Assembly (NCBI RefSeq): GCF_021390155.1
Contig: NZ_CP089985.1
Coordinates: forward strand, 248,001-312,000
From: Pseudomonas sp. HN11
GTDB taxonomy: Bacteria; Pseudomonadota; Gammaproteobacteria; Pseudomonadales; Pseudomonadaceae
Direction: 5' to 3'
DNA length: 64,000 nucleotides
Position numbers and translations under genes: made by a program. Under the pieces are notes generated by a model that saw nothing but the letters and a program-made list of their open reading frames with translations, ran no database searches and was not told where the DNA came from. Positions 9,821 through 18,278 of this stretch are shown in pieces (the stretch's first letter is position 1; each line of letters opens with the position of its first letter).

Positions 9821-10480
9821 TCAGCTCAGGTTTTCCAGCGTCTGCGTGTCCCAGCTGTGGGTCTTTATGGCCAGGTAAAGCATGCCGAGGGTCAGCGGTA
9901 CTTTTTCGCCGCGGCCCTTGGCGCGGCGTTTGAGAAATACATCAAACACCGGTGGGTTGAAGTAACGATAAGTGTCGAAGTCGCCCAGGTCGAGCGCAAA
10001 TTCCTGTTCCAGTGCATCCATCAGTTGCTTGGCCTCGCTGCCGTCGCAGCCGAGGTCGAAATTGATTGAGGTTTGCAGGCGGATCGTCTTGTGTTTCGGC
10101 AGGCCGATTTCTTCATGCAGCAGTTGCAGGAGTTGCTGCATGACGGGGTCTTCGGGGAAGTTGGGGGCGAGGTTCATGGTGGGGGCACGCAGGAATGGGT
10201 GATTGGCTTTTACTTTGCGGGCTTTTACTTGGCAATAGATATTCTGAGTGCTCAACATCCCTATGCCTGTCACAAAGAGAACTATCGGCAGACTTTCAAG
10301 CTTTGCCCCTCTGATCCAGGAAGTGGCATACAACGGAACTATTGGGCCGGTTATCAAGAGGCAGAGTCCAAACCACTTCCTTAGTACGGGCAACTTTATT
10401 GTCCTCTCGATTATGGCGGCCAGCGCGAGGAGGAGCAGCAGATAGATCCAGTGGGTGTATTCGCTCATCGTCTTGGCCAC
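9821..10480 (-). CDS. Membrane-anchored DUF1493 (acyl-carrier-like) protein
   Basis: Protein of 219 residues beginning at a GTG; an ATG four codons in (10468) is an equally good start. The N-terminal third has two or three hydrophobic helices (WIYLLLLLALAAIIE, FGLCLLITGPIVPLYA, LPIVLFVTGIGML). The C-terminal half resembles the DUF1493 family, a fold related to acyl carrier proteins: INFDLGCDGSEAKQLMDALEQEFALDLGDFDTYRYF. The usual phosphopantetheine DSL serine is replaced by CDGSEA, so it may not carry a prosthetic group. Function unknown. It lies just upstream of the broken transporter in the same direction. Confidence 0.7.
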   Translation of the reverse strand: MAKTMSEYTHWIYLLLLLALAAIIERTIKLPVLRKWFGLCLLITGPIVPLYATSWIRGAKLESLPIVLFVTGIGMLSTQNIYCQVKARKVKANHPFLRAPTMNLAPNFPEDPVMQQLLQLLHEEIGLPKHKTIRLQTSINFDLGCDGSEAKQLMDALEQEFALDLGDFDTYRYFNPPVFDVFLKRRAKGRGEKVPLTLGMLYLAIKTHSWDTQTLENLS

Positions 10481-10732
10481 TCTAGCGCTGTAGAGTCTTG
10501 GCGGATATGTTGAGTCCTTTCGATGTTCACGGGTGTTTGCCGGCAGCTGTTGAAAGGGCGCTAGTTTCAGTCACGGAAAGGCGAGTTTTGTAGAGGGCCG
10601 GGCAGGAGTTTTAATCAGTTTCGGAATAGGATGTCGAGGCGTTGCGCGGTTTCTTACAGGGCTTTCCGGGATTTGTGGCTATCAACGACTTAACAGCAAA
10701 ACGTGTGACTGGTATGGGTCGAGCTGGTGTGA

Positions 10733-11332
10733 TCAGTTGCCAACAGGCCGACTCACACACCGCTCAAAAATCGCCTCCAACCCCCGATAATCACACGCCA
10801 CCGCATCAATATTCGCCGGTATCCACGCCGCGTGTTTCACCAGCCACCAGTTCACCGAAAAACCCGCGTTCACGATGATCTGTTCGAACAAGATCCGTTG
10901 CGCCCGGCCGTTGCCTTCGCGGAAGGGGTGGATGACGTTGAGGTCGCCGTAGGCCTCGGCAATCCGCGTGATCAGCTCAGCCTGACTCACACCCACATAC
11001 CAGTTGGCCTCTTGCATACGCCGGATGATCTTCGCCGCTTCCGGCGGGATGCGTGCCGGGGTGCAGAACAGCGTGTCGCCTTTCTGGATGTTGACGCTGC
11101 GCAGTTCGCCGGCCCAATCGTAGAGGTCGCCGAACAGGGTGCGGTGGATGTGTTGCAGTCGGTCGAGGTCGTAGGGCGGCGGGAAGAGGGGGAGGTTGCC
11201 TACGGCGATTTCGGATAATTCCCGTTCGGCTTGGTGCAGGCGGGCTTCGTCATGCAAATCGAGGCGGTTACGCAGGACGCCGCTACCGGGGTAGCAGTAC
11301 GGATCCTGGCCCACCCCGTATTTGTCGAGCAT
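10733..11332 (-). CDS. fic: Fic-domain AMP transferase (toxin)
   Basis: Protein of 199 residues with the complete Fic motif HPFREGNGRAQR near residue 135, matching HPFx(D/E)GNGRxxR, and the flap region LFCTPARIPPEAAKI. Catalytically competent Fic proteins transfer AMP from ATP to a hydroxyl side chain of a target; in toxin-antitoxin systems the known targets include DNA gyrase and topoisomerase IV. The start ATG overlaps the stop of the small upstream gene (ATGA at 11329-11332 and neighbours), so the pair is translationally coupled. No inhibitory S/TxxxE(G/N) helix is seen within Fic itself; it is in the partner, which makes this a class I Fic protein. Confidence 0.9.
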   Translation of the reverse strand: MLDKYGVGQDPYCYPGSGVLRNRLDLHDEARLHQAERELSEIAVGNLPLFPPPYDLDRLQHIHRTLFGDLYDWAGELRSVNIQKGDTLFCTPARIPPEAAKIIRRMQEANWYVGVSQAELITRIAEAYGDLNVIHPFREGNGRAQRILFEQIIVNAGFSVNWWLVKHAAWIPANIDAVACDYRGLEAIFERCVSRPVGN

Positions 11333-11502
11333 CAGCGTGGGGTGTTGCGATACTTGGCGAGGACGGCTTCGCGGGTCGGCAGGGGTTTGTCGACGTCGGC
11401 CGGCTGGGTGTCGAACCCTTCCAGGCGCAGGCTGGCCAGGTAATTGGAACGGCGGATCTTGTGGTAGTGATCCTGTTTTTGCTCAAACGTCGGTTCGCTC
11501 AT
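11332..11502 (-). CDS. YhfG/FicA-type antitoxin of the Fic toxin
   Basis: A 56-residue protein starting MSEPTFEQKQDHYHKIRRSN. The key feature is SLRLEG at residues 24-29, an exact match to the class I Fic inhibition motif (S/T)xxxE(G/N), in which the glutamate reaches into the toxin's ATP site and blocks AMP transfer. The stop TGA overlaps the start ATG of fic. E. coli yhfG-fic and Bartonella vbhA-vbhT share this arrangement. The gene is short enough to be skipped by length-filtered gene callers. Confidence comes from the motif together with the coupled position. Confidence 0.85.
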   Translation of the reverse strand: MSEPTFEQKQDHYHKIRRSNYLASLRLEGFDTQPADVDKPLPTREAVLAKYRNTPR

Positions 11503-11616
11503 GGCAGCGTACTCCTGGGTAGCAAGGCTTTATTGTAGCGCAATGCTTCAGAGGGCAGGCCGGAGAAAAAATCATATCAATGCGTCCCAGTAGGGCATTG
11601 TCTGTTTGAGCGATGG

Positions 11617-12666
11617 CTACTGACGCGAGGCTGCGTCGAGGTCCATCAAGCCTCGCCCATAGGCTTCGGTGTTGGCATAGATTCCGGTTCGATTTGCCGT
11701 ACTGAGCAGGCGCTCCCGCACTTGTTGCGGTGTCATTTCGGGAAAGCGGCTTTGCAGTGCCGCCAAAGCGCCACTGACCAGGGCGGCGGCCGGCGAGGTG
11801 CCGGCGGTTGGCCCGTAGCTGCCATCCTTGTTGGTGGTCAGCAACCCTGCGCCACCATCGCCCCCTGGCACCGCGATGCACCAGCGTGCCGCGAGCCCGC
11901 AATAATTGGATTTGAGATTGATGGCCGTTCCGTCATTCTTGAGGGCCATGACGGCGATCCAGCCTTTCTCCAGCTCGGGCACCAGTGCGGGAAGGCCAGG
12001 TTCGGCGAGCGGCTCACGCTTGACCTCGTTACCCGTTGAGAAAACGAATACAGCGCCTTCGGCCACCAGCTTTTTTGCCACTTCCAATGAGTCACCCATC
12101 AGGCGCTCATAGACGGGAACCTCGTTGGTGTTGGCTTCAATGGGGTTAGCCCATGAGTTACTGAAAATATGTGCGCCCTTGGTATAGGCGCGCTCCCAGG
12201 CCTGGGCGATTTCACTGTCGAAGTAGAACGGTTCCTTGTCATCACCGAAACGCATAGGGATCAACTGGGCGTTGAAGGCGATGCCGTGGATGCCCTGGTC
12301 GTTCTTGTTCGCGGCGAGAATGCCGGCCATCTGGGTGCCGTGGCCCTTGATGTCAAGGATGCCTGGCTGCTGTGTCACGAAGTCATAGCCCGGATCGGCC
12401 ACACGCCCGTGAAACTCGGGCAGCGCCTGGTTGAGACCTGAGTCAATCAGCGCGACTTTTACGCCCTGGCCGGTACCGCCCCGCGCATAGAGGGAGGATG
12501 CTTTGACAATGGGCAGGGCTTTTTGCTCGAAGTATTCGGGCGTTTCAAAACGCTGTGTGTCCGGTTCGACAGGCATTGGGGCGGGAGCGGCTACACAGCC
12601 CAGCAGCAACAACGGCAGCGTGAACACGGCGAGGTGTTGCAATGAAAACAGGGTGCATCGAGACAT
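11617..12666 (-). CDS. Subtilisin-family (S8) serine protease, predicted lipoprotein
   Basis: Protein of 349 residues with a signal peptide ending in the lipobox LLLGC (cysteine near residue 24), so it should be lipid-anchored after export. The S8 catalytic triad is visible: aspartate in VALIDSG, histidine in GHGTQMAGIL and serine in GTSPAAALVSGALAAL, with the oxyanion asparagine in FSNSWANP. There is no long propeptide and no C-terminal autotransporter domain. Substrate unknown. The gene stands alone between the Fic module and the divergent recQ-like gene. Confidence 0.85.
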   Translation of the reverse strand: MSRCTLFSLQHLAVFTLPLLLLGCVAAPAPMPVEPDTQRFETPEYFEQKALPIVKASSLYARGGTGQGVKVALIDSGLNQALPEFHGRVADPGYDFVTQQPGILDIKGHGTQMAGILAANKNDQGIHGIAFNAQLIPMRFGDDKEPFYFDSEIAQAWERAYTKGAHIFSNSWANPIEANTNEVPVYERLMGDSLEVAKKLVAEGAVFVFSTGNEVKREPLAEPGLPALVPELEKGWIAVMALKNDGTAINLKSNYCGLAARWCIAVPGGDGGAGLLTTNKDGSYGPTAGTSPAAALVSGALAALQSRFPEMTPQQVRERLLSTANRTGIYANTEAYGRGLMDLDAASRQ

Positions 12667-12829
12667 CCACGACTCCTTGTCGGGGGTAGGTGATCTGGCG
12701 TGTTACTGTCTTCGTTTTTACGCGGGCTTGCTGGTTTTCTCTGTATCAGTTTGTAGCGTTTATCCCCGACCTTTTCTTGATCGCTGATCTATGTTTTTTA
12801 CTCCCTCAGCGGTCAACGGAGTGACAGCT

Positions 12830-14767
12830 ATGCACGACACCCTCCAACAGGTCTTCGGTTATCCACAGTTTCGTCTGGGCCAGCAAGAAACAATCAGTGC
12901 CGTACTGGCCGGTCGCTCGGCGGCGGCTATTTTTCCAACAGGGTCGGGCAAGTCCCTGTGCTATCAGCTATCGGCGGTACTGCTGCCTAACCTGACGTTG
13001 GTGGTGTCGCCGCTGTTGGCGTTGATGCAGGACCAGCTGGGTTTCTTGCAACGCCACGGCATCTCGGCAGGCAGTATCGGTTCGGCCCAGAGTCGCGAGG
13101 ACGCCAATGAGGTGATGGCTCGCGCGCGTTCCGGAGAGCTGAAAATCCTGATGATTTCCGTGGAGCGTCTGAAGAACGAGCGCTTTCGTAACTTCCTGCA
13201 GAGCGTGCGGATCTCACTGTTGGTGGTGGACGAAGCGCACTGTATTTCTGAGTGGGGTCACAACTTCCGTCCGGACTATTTGAAGCTGCCGGACTACCAG
13301 CGTCAGTTCAATATCCCACAAGCGCTGCTGTTGACGGCTACAGCGACGCCTAAGGTGATTGCCGACATGCAGGCGAAGTTCGCCATTGCGCCGGGTGATG
13401 TGGTCACCACGGGCTTCTACCGACCCAATCTCAATCTGTTGGTGGAGCCGGTCAGCGGTGCGGACAAGCGTCGCCGGTTGGTGCAGTGGATGAGTGAGCG
13501 CACTGATCAACCGAGCATCGTCTACGTCACCCTGCAGAAAACCGCCGAGCAGATCGCTGAGCATTTGAATCGCAACGGCATCCAGGCCGAGGCCTATCAC
13601 GCGGGTTTGCCCCACGATAAGCGCGAGGGTATCCAGCAGCGTTTCATGGGTGGGCGCTCCAATTGCATCGTCGCCACCATCGCGTTCGGCATGGGCATCG
13701 ACAAGAGTGATATCCGCAATGTGGTGCACTTCGATCTGCCCAAATCCATCGAGAACTACAGCCAGGAAATAGGTCGCGCGGGACGTGATGGGCAGCCCTC
13801 GGACTGCCTGGTATTGGCCAACCGCGACAGCCTCAATGTGTTGGAGAACTTCGTGTACGGCGATACACCGGAGCAGGAGGGTATTCGGCGGGTGCTGGAA
13901 GAGTTGCGGACCGCTCGGGCCGAGGGGCAGTGGGAGTTTTTGCTCAGGTCCTTGTCGGACCACAGCAACATCCGCGAGCTGCCGTTGAAGACGCTGCTGG
14001 TGCAGTTGGAACTCAAGGGCGTGATTGCACCGCGCTATGCGTTTTATGCCGAGTACCGTTTCAAGTACCTGATCGAACCCGAGGCCTTGCTCGCGCGCTT
14101 CTCCGGCGAGCGGCAGCAGTTTGTCGCGGCGATCATCCAGGTGTGCAAAAGGGCCAAGACTTGGGCGACGGTGGATTTTGACGCACTTTATCAACAGCAT
14201 AATGCCGAGCGCGGCCGGGTGGTAAAGGCGCTGGATTACTTCCAGGAGCAAGGCCTGATTGAGCTTGAGAGCAAGCAGATGACGGAGGTCTACAGCCTGC
14301 TTGATACCGAGTTTGACCCTGATGTATTGAGCAAAGAGTTATACACAGGCTTCAAACAGCACGAGGTTGGTGAGGTCGCACGGATTCACGCCATGCTGGA
14401 TCTATTCGCCACCGAACACTGCCTCGGTCAACGCTTGGCAGATTATTTCGGCGATGAAAACGCCCCCCAACGTTGTGGGCATTGCTCGGTGTGCCACGGC
14501 CGCGTTGCACACCTTCCACCACCGCCAGGTTTGTCCTCGCTTGTGGATAAAAGCTTCATGGGGCTGTGCGGTGATTTTATCCACAGGCATCATGAACACA
14601 CCGGCCGCCTGCCTGGGGCGGAACGCCTGACGCGTTTCCTCGGGGGCATCAGTGTGCCGTTGTTTACCAAGTTGAAGGCGCGGGGCATTCCGGGTTTTGC
14701 TGCGCTGGAAGATTACCCGTATGCCGAGGTACGCGAGTGGGCCCAGGCCCATTTGAATGACCTGTAA
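12830..14767 (+). CDS. RecQ-family ATP-dependent DNA helicase
   Basis: Superfamily 2 DNA helicase of 645 residues. Motif 0 (FRLGQQETI), Walker A (FPTGSGKSLCYQL), DEAH box (VVDEAHCISEWGHNFRPDY), motif III (LLTATATPKV), motif V (ATIAFGMGIDKSDIRNVVH) and motif VI (QEIGRAGRDGQPSDC) are all intact. A cysteine cluster near the C-terminus (CGHCSVCHG) may be a zinc site. The domain order differs from E. coli RecQ in the C-terminal half and I see no clear HRDC domain, so it may be a RecQ paralogue. ATG 12830 is preferred because GGAG lies nine bases upstream; an earlier in-frame ATG at 12791 has none. Confidence 0.88.
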   Translation: MHDTLQQVFGYPQFRLGQQETISAVLAGRSAAAIFPTGSGKSLCYQLSAVLLPNLTLVVSPLLALMQDQLGFLQRHGISAGSIGSAQSREDANEVMARARSGELKILMISVERLKNERFRNFLQSVRISLLVVDEAHCISEWGHNFRPDYLKLPDYQRQFNIPQALLLTATATPKVIADMQAKFAIAPGDVVTTGFYRPNLNLLVEPVSGADKRRRLVQWMSERTDQPSIVYVTLQKTAEQIAEHLNRNGIQAEAYHAGLPHDKREGIQQRFMGGRSNCIVATIAFGMGIDKSDIRNVVHFDLPKSIENYSQEIGRAGRDGQPSDCLVLANRDSLNVLENFVYGDTPEQEGIRRVLEELRTARAEGQWEFLLRSLSDHSNIRELPLKTLLVQLELKGVIAPRYAFYAEYRFKYLIEPEALLARFSGERQQFVAAIIQVCKRAKTWATVDFDALYQQHNAERGRVVKALDYFQEQGLIELESKQMTEVYSLLDTEFDPDVLSKELYTGFKQHEVGEVARIHAMLDLFATEHCLGQRLADYFGDENAPQRCGHCSVCHGRVAHLPPPPGLSSLVDKSFMGLCGDFIHRHHEHTGRLPGAERLTRFLGGISVPLFTKLKARGIPGFAALEDYPYAEVREWAQAHLNDL

Positions 14768-14789
14768 CTCACTTTAACGAGATGACCCG

Positions 14790-15221
14790 ATGCCTGACTC
14801 AGTGCCGCAACGCGCCGATTACCTGCACTTCCAGCCGATCATTACGCGCTGGCATGACAACGATGTGTATGGCCATGTCAACAACGTGACCTACTACAGC
14901 TTCTTCGACACGGCGGTGAATACCTACCTGATCGAGCAAGGTGGGTTGGATATTCATGACGGCGAAGTCGTGGGGTTCGTGGTGAGTTCAGCGTGTGACT
15001 ATTTCGCCTCGATTGCTTTTCCCGAACGTATCGAAATAGGCCTGCGGGTGGGCAAGCTGGGTAACAGCTCGGTGCAGTACGAATTGGCAGTTTTTAAGTC
15101 AGGCGAGGACGAGGCCTGTGCGGCGGGGCGCTTTGTGCATGTGTTTGTGGATCGAGGCTCGAACCAGCCGGTGACGATTCCGGGGATGTTGCGCGAGGCG
15201 TTGCAGCGGTTGGTGGTGTAG
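14790..15221 (+). CDS. Hot-dog acyl-CoA thioesterase
   Basis: Protein of 143 residues of the 4-hydroxybenzoyl-CoA thioesterase / YbgC type. The family signature is RWHDNDVYGHVNNVTYYSFFD near residues 20-40, with the catalytic aspartate in HDNDVYGHVNN. It should hydrolyse an acyl-CoA thioester in the cytoplasm; the acyl group cannot be predicted. It follows the helicase gene by 22 bases on the same strand and is probably co-transcribed. Confidence 0.85.
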   Translation: MPDSVPQRADYLHFQPIITRWHDNDVYGHVNNVTYYSFFDTAVNTYLIEQGGLDIHDGEVVGFVVSSACDYFASIAFPERIEIGLRVGKLGNSSVQYELAVFKSGEDEACAAGRFVHVFVDRGSNQPVTIPGMLREALQRLVV

Positions 15222-15246
15222 GCGCGAACGCCTACACCCTCAGGCC

Positions 15247-15726
15247 TTAACGGTGACGGTAGTGATGCTTGTTCTTGCGATGGCCATAGGCATGCCCGCG
15301 GCCACGGTGATCATCGCGGTCATAGCGACGGTAATCACGCCCACGGGAGCGACGATCATCGTCATCGCTCTTGTTGCCCATGTAGTTACCCAGCGCACCG
15401 CCCGCACCACCGCCGGCTGCTGAACCGATCAGTGCACCGGTGCTGCCGCCGACACTGCGGCCCACTACGTTGCCGCCCGCTGCGCCCAGAGCGCCGCCAA
15501 TGGCCGCTTCACCACGGCTGCGTTTGTCCGCACCCACCGCGCTGCCGCCTGCGCCACCCAGGGCTGCGCCGATGGTCGAGCCGGTGTTGCCGCCGATCTG
15601 CTGGCCGACAACCGAGCCTAGAACCCCGCCCAATGCGCCGCCCACACCGGCTTCGGTGGTGCCACCGGCCATGGCTGCGCCACTGACCAGGCCAAGGGAC
15701 AACAAGAGAATCGAGGAGAACTTCAT
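15247..15726 (-). CDS. Exported glycine-zipper protein with a basic tail
   Basis: Protein of 159 residues. A signal peptide (MKFSSILLLSLGLVSGAAMA) is followed by a long run of glycine-zipper repeats (GGALGGVLGSVVGQQIGG and similar, about residues 25-125). The end is a highly charged Asp/Arg/His tail (SDDDDRRSRGRDYRRYDR onward). ATG 15726 is chosen because the signal peptide starts there and GAGG precedes it. Glycine-zipper proteins insert in or line the outer membrane or periplasm; no specific role is known. It is convergent with the thioesterase gene. Confidence 0.75.
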   Translation of the reverse strand: MKFSSILLLSLGLVSGAAMAGGTTEAGVGGALGGVLGSVVGQQIGGNTGSTIGAALGGAGGSAVGADKRSRGEAAIGGALGAAGGNVVGRSVGGSTGALIGSAAGGGAGGALGNYMGNKSDDDDRRSRGRDYRRYDRDDHRGRGHAYGHRKNKHHYRHR

Positions 15727-15886
15727 TAGGGGAAACCTCAAGGGGATGACCGCGCGATCCTGAGGCTGTATCGGAATGGTGACAATAGAAATCCGACCAG
15801 TAACACGAGTTGTACACAATTCGCTAAGTTACTGTTTTGGTTGGGGAACTTAAGTTGATTCCGAGAGTCTTTATCTACTTCGGAAC

Positions 15887-15917
15887 GGCCGCTTTTTATG
15901 CAAAAGCGGCTTTTTTT
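15887..15917. terminator. Hairpin terminator between the molybdoenzyme and glycine-zipper genes
   Basis: GCCGCTTTT and AAAAGCGGC form a nine-base stem with a short loop, followed on the plus strand by seven T. No plus-strand gene ends just before it, so it most likely stops the minus-strand molybdoenzyme transcript, where the U stretch is within the stem and tail, or acts in both directions. Confidence 0.6.
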
Positions 15918-15929
15918 GTGCCCGAAGAT

Positions 15930-18278
15930 TTATGCAGAGCGCGCCATGATCAGGCCATTGTCGCTCGCCGCTTCCAACCGGATCGCTACGAACTTCGACG
16001 TCGGTGTATGGCTGCCATCACCCGTGCTTTCCAGCGGCACCAGCGGGTTCACTTCGGGGTAATAAGCCGCAGCCTGCCCAGCCGGAATATCAAACGCCAG
16101 CAAGGTAAAGCCCTTCACATGGCGCTCGCGGCCGTCTTCCCACAGCGACACGATGTCGGCCTTCTGTCCCGGCTTGAAGCCCAGGCGGATGATGTCGGCT
16201 TCGTTGACGAACAGCACGTCACGCTGGCCCTTGACGCCACGGTAGCGGTCGTCCAGGCCGTAAATGGTGGTGTTGTACTGATCGTGGGAGCGCATTGATT
16301 GCATGATCAGGTCCGGCACGCGACCGGTGGCGTGGGTGCGTTCGTGGATCAGGTCTTTGGGCAGGATGTTCGGGCGGAAGTTGGCGCGGCCCGACGGCGT
16401 GTTCCAGCGGCGTGCACCCGCGGAGTTGCCCAGGTAGAAGCCGCCTGGATTTTTGATCTTCTCGTTGAAGTCCTTGAAGCCAGGAATGGTGTCGGCAATC
16501 AGGTCTCGAATGCGGCTGTAATCGGCCACCAGCCAGTTCCAGTCCACCGGTTTACTGCCCAGCGTCGCGGCCGCGATGCCCGCCAGAATCGCCGGCTCCG
16601 ATTTCATCAGCTTCGACAGCGGCTGCAGTTGGCCGTTGGAGCCATGGACCATGCTGAACGAATCTTCCACCGTCACCGCTTGCGGGCCGTCTGCCTGGAT
16701 GTCGATGTCGGTACGGCCCAGGCACGGCAGGATCAGCGCGTCTTTACCGTGCATCAGGTGGCTGCGGTTGAGCTTGGTACTGATTTGCACCGTCAGGTCG
16801 CAATTGCGCAGCGCTTCAAAGGTGCGCGTGCTGTCCGGTGTGGCTTGGGCGAAGTTGCCGCCCAGGCCGATAAATACCTTGGAGCGGCCTTCGAGCATGG
16901 CGTGGATGGCTTCGACCACGTTGTGCCCGTTTTCGCGAGGCACCTGGAACTGGAATCGACGCTCCAGGGAATCGAGGAACGCCACGGGCGGACGCTCATT
17001 GATGCCCATGGTGCGGTCGCCCTGCACGTTACTGTGACCACGCACCGGGCACAGGCCGGCGCCTGGGCGGCCAATATTGCCGCGTAACAGCATCAGGTTG
17101 GCGATTTCCTGGATGGTCGGCACCGAGTGGCGGTGCTGGGTGATGCCCATGGCCCAGCACATGATCACGTTTTTGCCTTTGGCGTACATGCGCGCCGCTT
17201 GCTCGATCTCCACCAGGGTCAGGCCGGACTGCTCGACGATTTCATCCCAAGAGGTGTCGTCGATCTTGCCCAGATAATCCAGCACGTTGGCGGTGTGTTC
17301 GTTGAGGAAGTCGTGGTCGAACACCGCTTCCGTGCCTTCGGCCTGGGCCTGGCGTTCCCACAGCAGCAAAAACTTGGCCATGCCGCGCAGGATCGCCATG
17401 TCGCCACCCAGCGCCGGGCGGAAGTAGGCAGTGTTGGTCGGCTTGTCGCCGTTTGTGAGCATTTCCAGCGGGTGTTGCGGGTGCTGGAAGCGTTCCAGGC
17501 CGCGCTCTTTCAGTGGGTTGATGCACACCACTTGCGCGCCGCGTTTGACCGCTTCGCGCAGTGGTTCGAGCATGCGCGGGTGGTTGGTGCCGGGGTTCTG
17601 GCCCCAGACGAAAATCGCATCGGCATGTTCGAAGTCATCAAAGGTCACGGTGCCTTTGCCGACGCCCACGCTTTGCGCCAGGGCCACGCCGCTGGCTTCG
17701 TGGCACATGTTCGAACAGTCCGGGAAATTGTTGGTGCCGTAGGCGCGCACGAACAGTTGATACAGGTAAGCCGCTTCATTGCTGGCGCGACCCGAGGTGT
17801 AGAACTCGGCCATGTCCGGGCTCGGCAGCGCGTTGAGATGCTTGCCGACCAGATCGAAGGCCGCTTCCCAGCTGATGGGTTTGTAGTGGTCGGTTTCGGC
17901 GTCGTAGCGCATCGGCTCGGTCAGGCGGCCCTGGTATTCCAGCCAGTAGTCGCTTTGCTCGAGCAGGGCAGTCACGCTGTGCTTGGCGAAGAAGGCACCG
18001 TCGACACGGCGCTTGGTGGCCTCCCAGTTGACCGCCTTGGCGCCGTTCTCGCAGAACTTGACCATGCCGCTTTCCGGCGAGTCGCCCCAGGCGCAGCCCG
18101 GGCAGTCAAAGCCGCCGTTCTGGTTGGTCTTGAGCATCATGCGCAGGTTTTTCAGCGCGTTGTCGCTGGTCAGCCAGGCCTGCGCCACACTGATCAGTGC
18201 GCCCCAGCCACCGGCCGGGCCTTTGTAGGGCTTGTAGCGCGGGGTCGGGGTTTGGTCGGCTTGGTGATGCTGGCTCAT
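15930..18278 (-). CDS. YdeP/FdhF-type molybdopterin oxidoreductase alpha subunit
   Basis: Large molybdoenzyme of 782 residues of the formate dehydrogenase H / YdeP family (TIGR01701 type). It should bind bis-MGD. The N-terminal block FDCPGCAWGDSPE holds a CPGC pair. Family stretches include FYTSGRASNEAAYLYQLFVRAYGTNNFPDCSNMCHEASG, NPGTNHPRM and the C-terminal MRSHDQYNTTIYGLDDRYRG of the molydopterin dinucleotide-binding domain. No selenocysteine codon is seen. No beta or gamma subunits are encoded nearby, so its electron acceptor is unknown. It overlaps the fdhD stop/start by four bases (ATGA) and is transcribed after it. Confidence 0.88.
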   Translation of the reverse strand: MSQHHQADQTPTPRYKPYKGPAGGWGALISVAQAWLTSDNALKNLRMMLKTNQNGGFDCPGCAWGDSPESGMVKFCENGAKAVNWEATKRRVDGAFFAKHSVTALLEQSDYWLEYQGRLTEPMRYDAETDHYKPISWEAAFDLVGKHLNALPSPDMAEFYTSGRASNEAAYLYQLFVRAYGTNNFPDCSNMCHEASGVALAQSVGVGKGTVTFDDFEHADAIFVWGQNPGTNHPRMLEPLREAVKRGAQVVCINPLKERGLERFQHPQHPLEMLTNGDKPTNTAYFRPALGGDMAILRGMAKFLLLWERQAQAEGTEAVFDHDFLNEHTANVLDYLGKIDDTSWDEIVEQSGLTLVEIEQAARMYAKGKNVIMCWAMGITQHRHSVPTIQEIANLMLLRGNIGRPGAGLCPVRGHSNVQGDRTMGINERPPVAFLDSLERRFQFQVPRENGHNVVEAIHAMLEGRSKVFIGLGGNFAQATPDSTRTFEALRNCDLTVQISTKLNRSHLMHGKDALILPCLGRTDIDIQADGPQAVTVEDSFSMVHGSNGQLQPLSKLMKSEPAILAGIAAATLGSKPVDWNWLVADYSRIRDLIADTIPGFKDFNEKIKNPGGFYLGNSAGARRWNTPSGRANFRPNILPKDLIHERTHATGRVPDLIMQSMRSHDQYNTTIYGLDDRYRGVKGQRDVLFVNEADIIRLGFKPGQKADIVSLWEDGRERHVKGFTLLAFDIPAGQAAAYYPEVNPLVPLESTGDGSHTPTSKFVAIRLEAASDNGLIMARSA

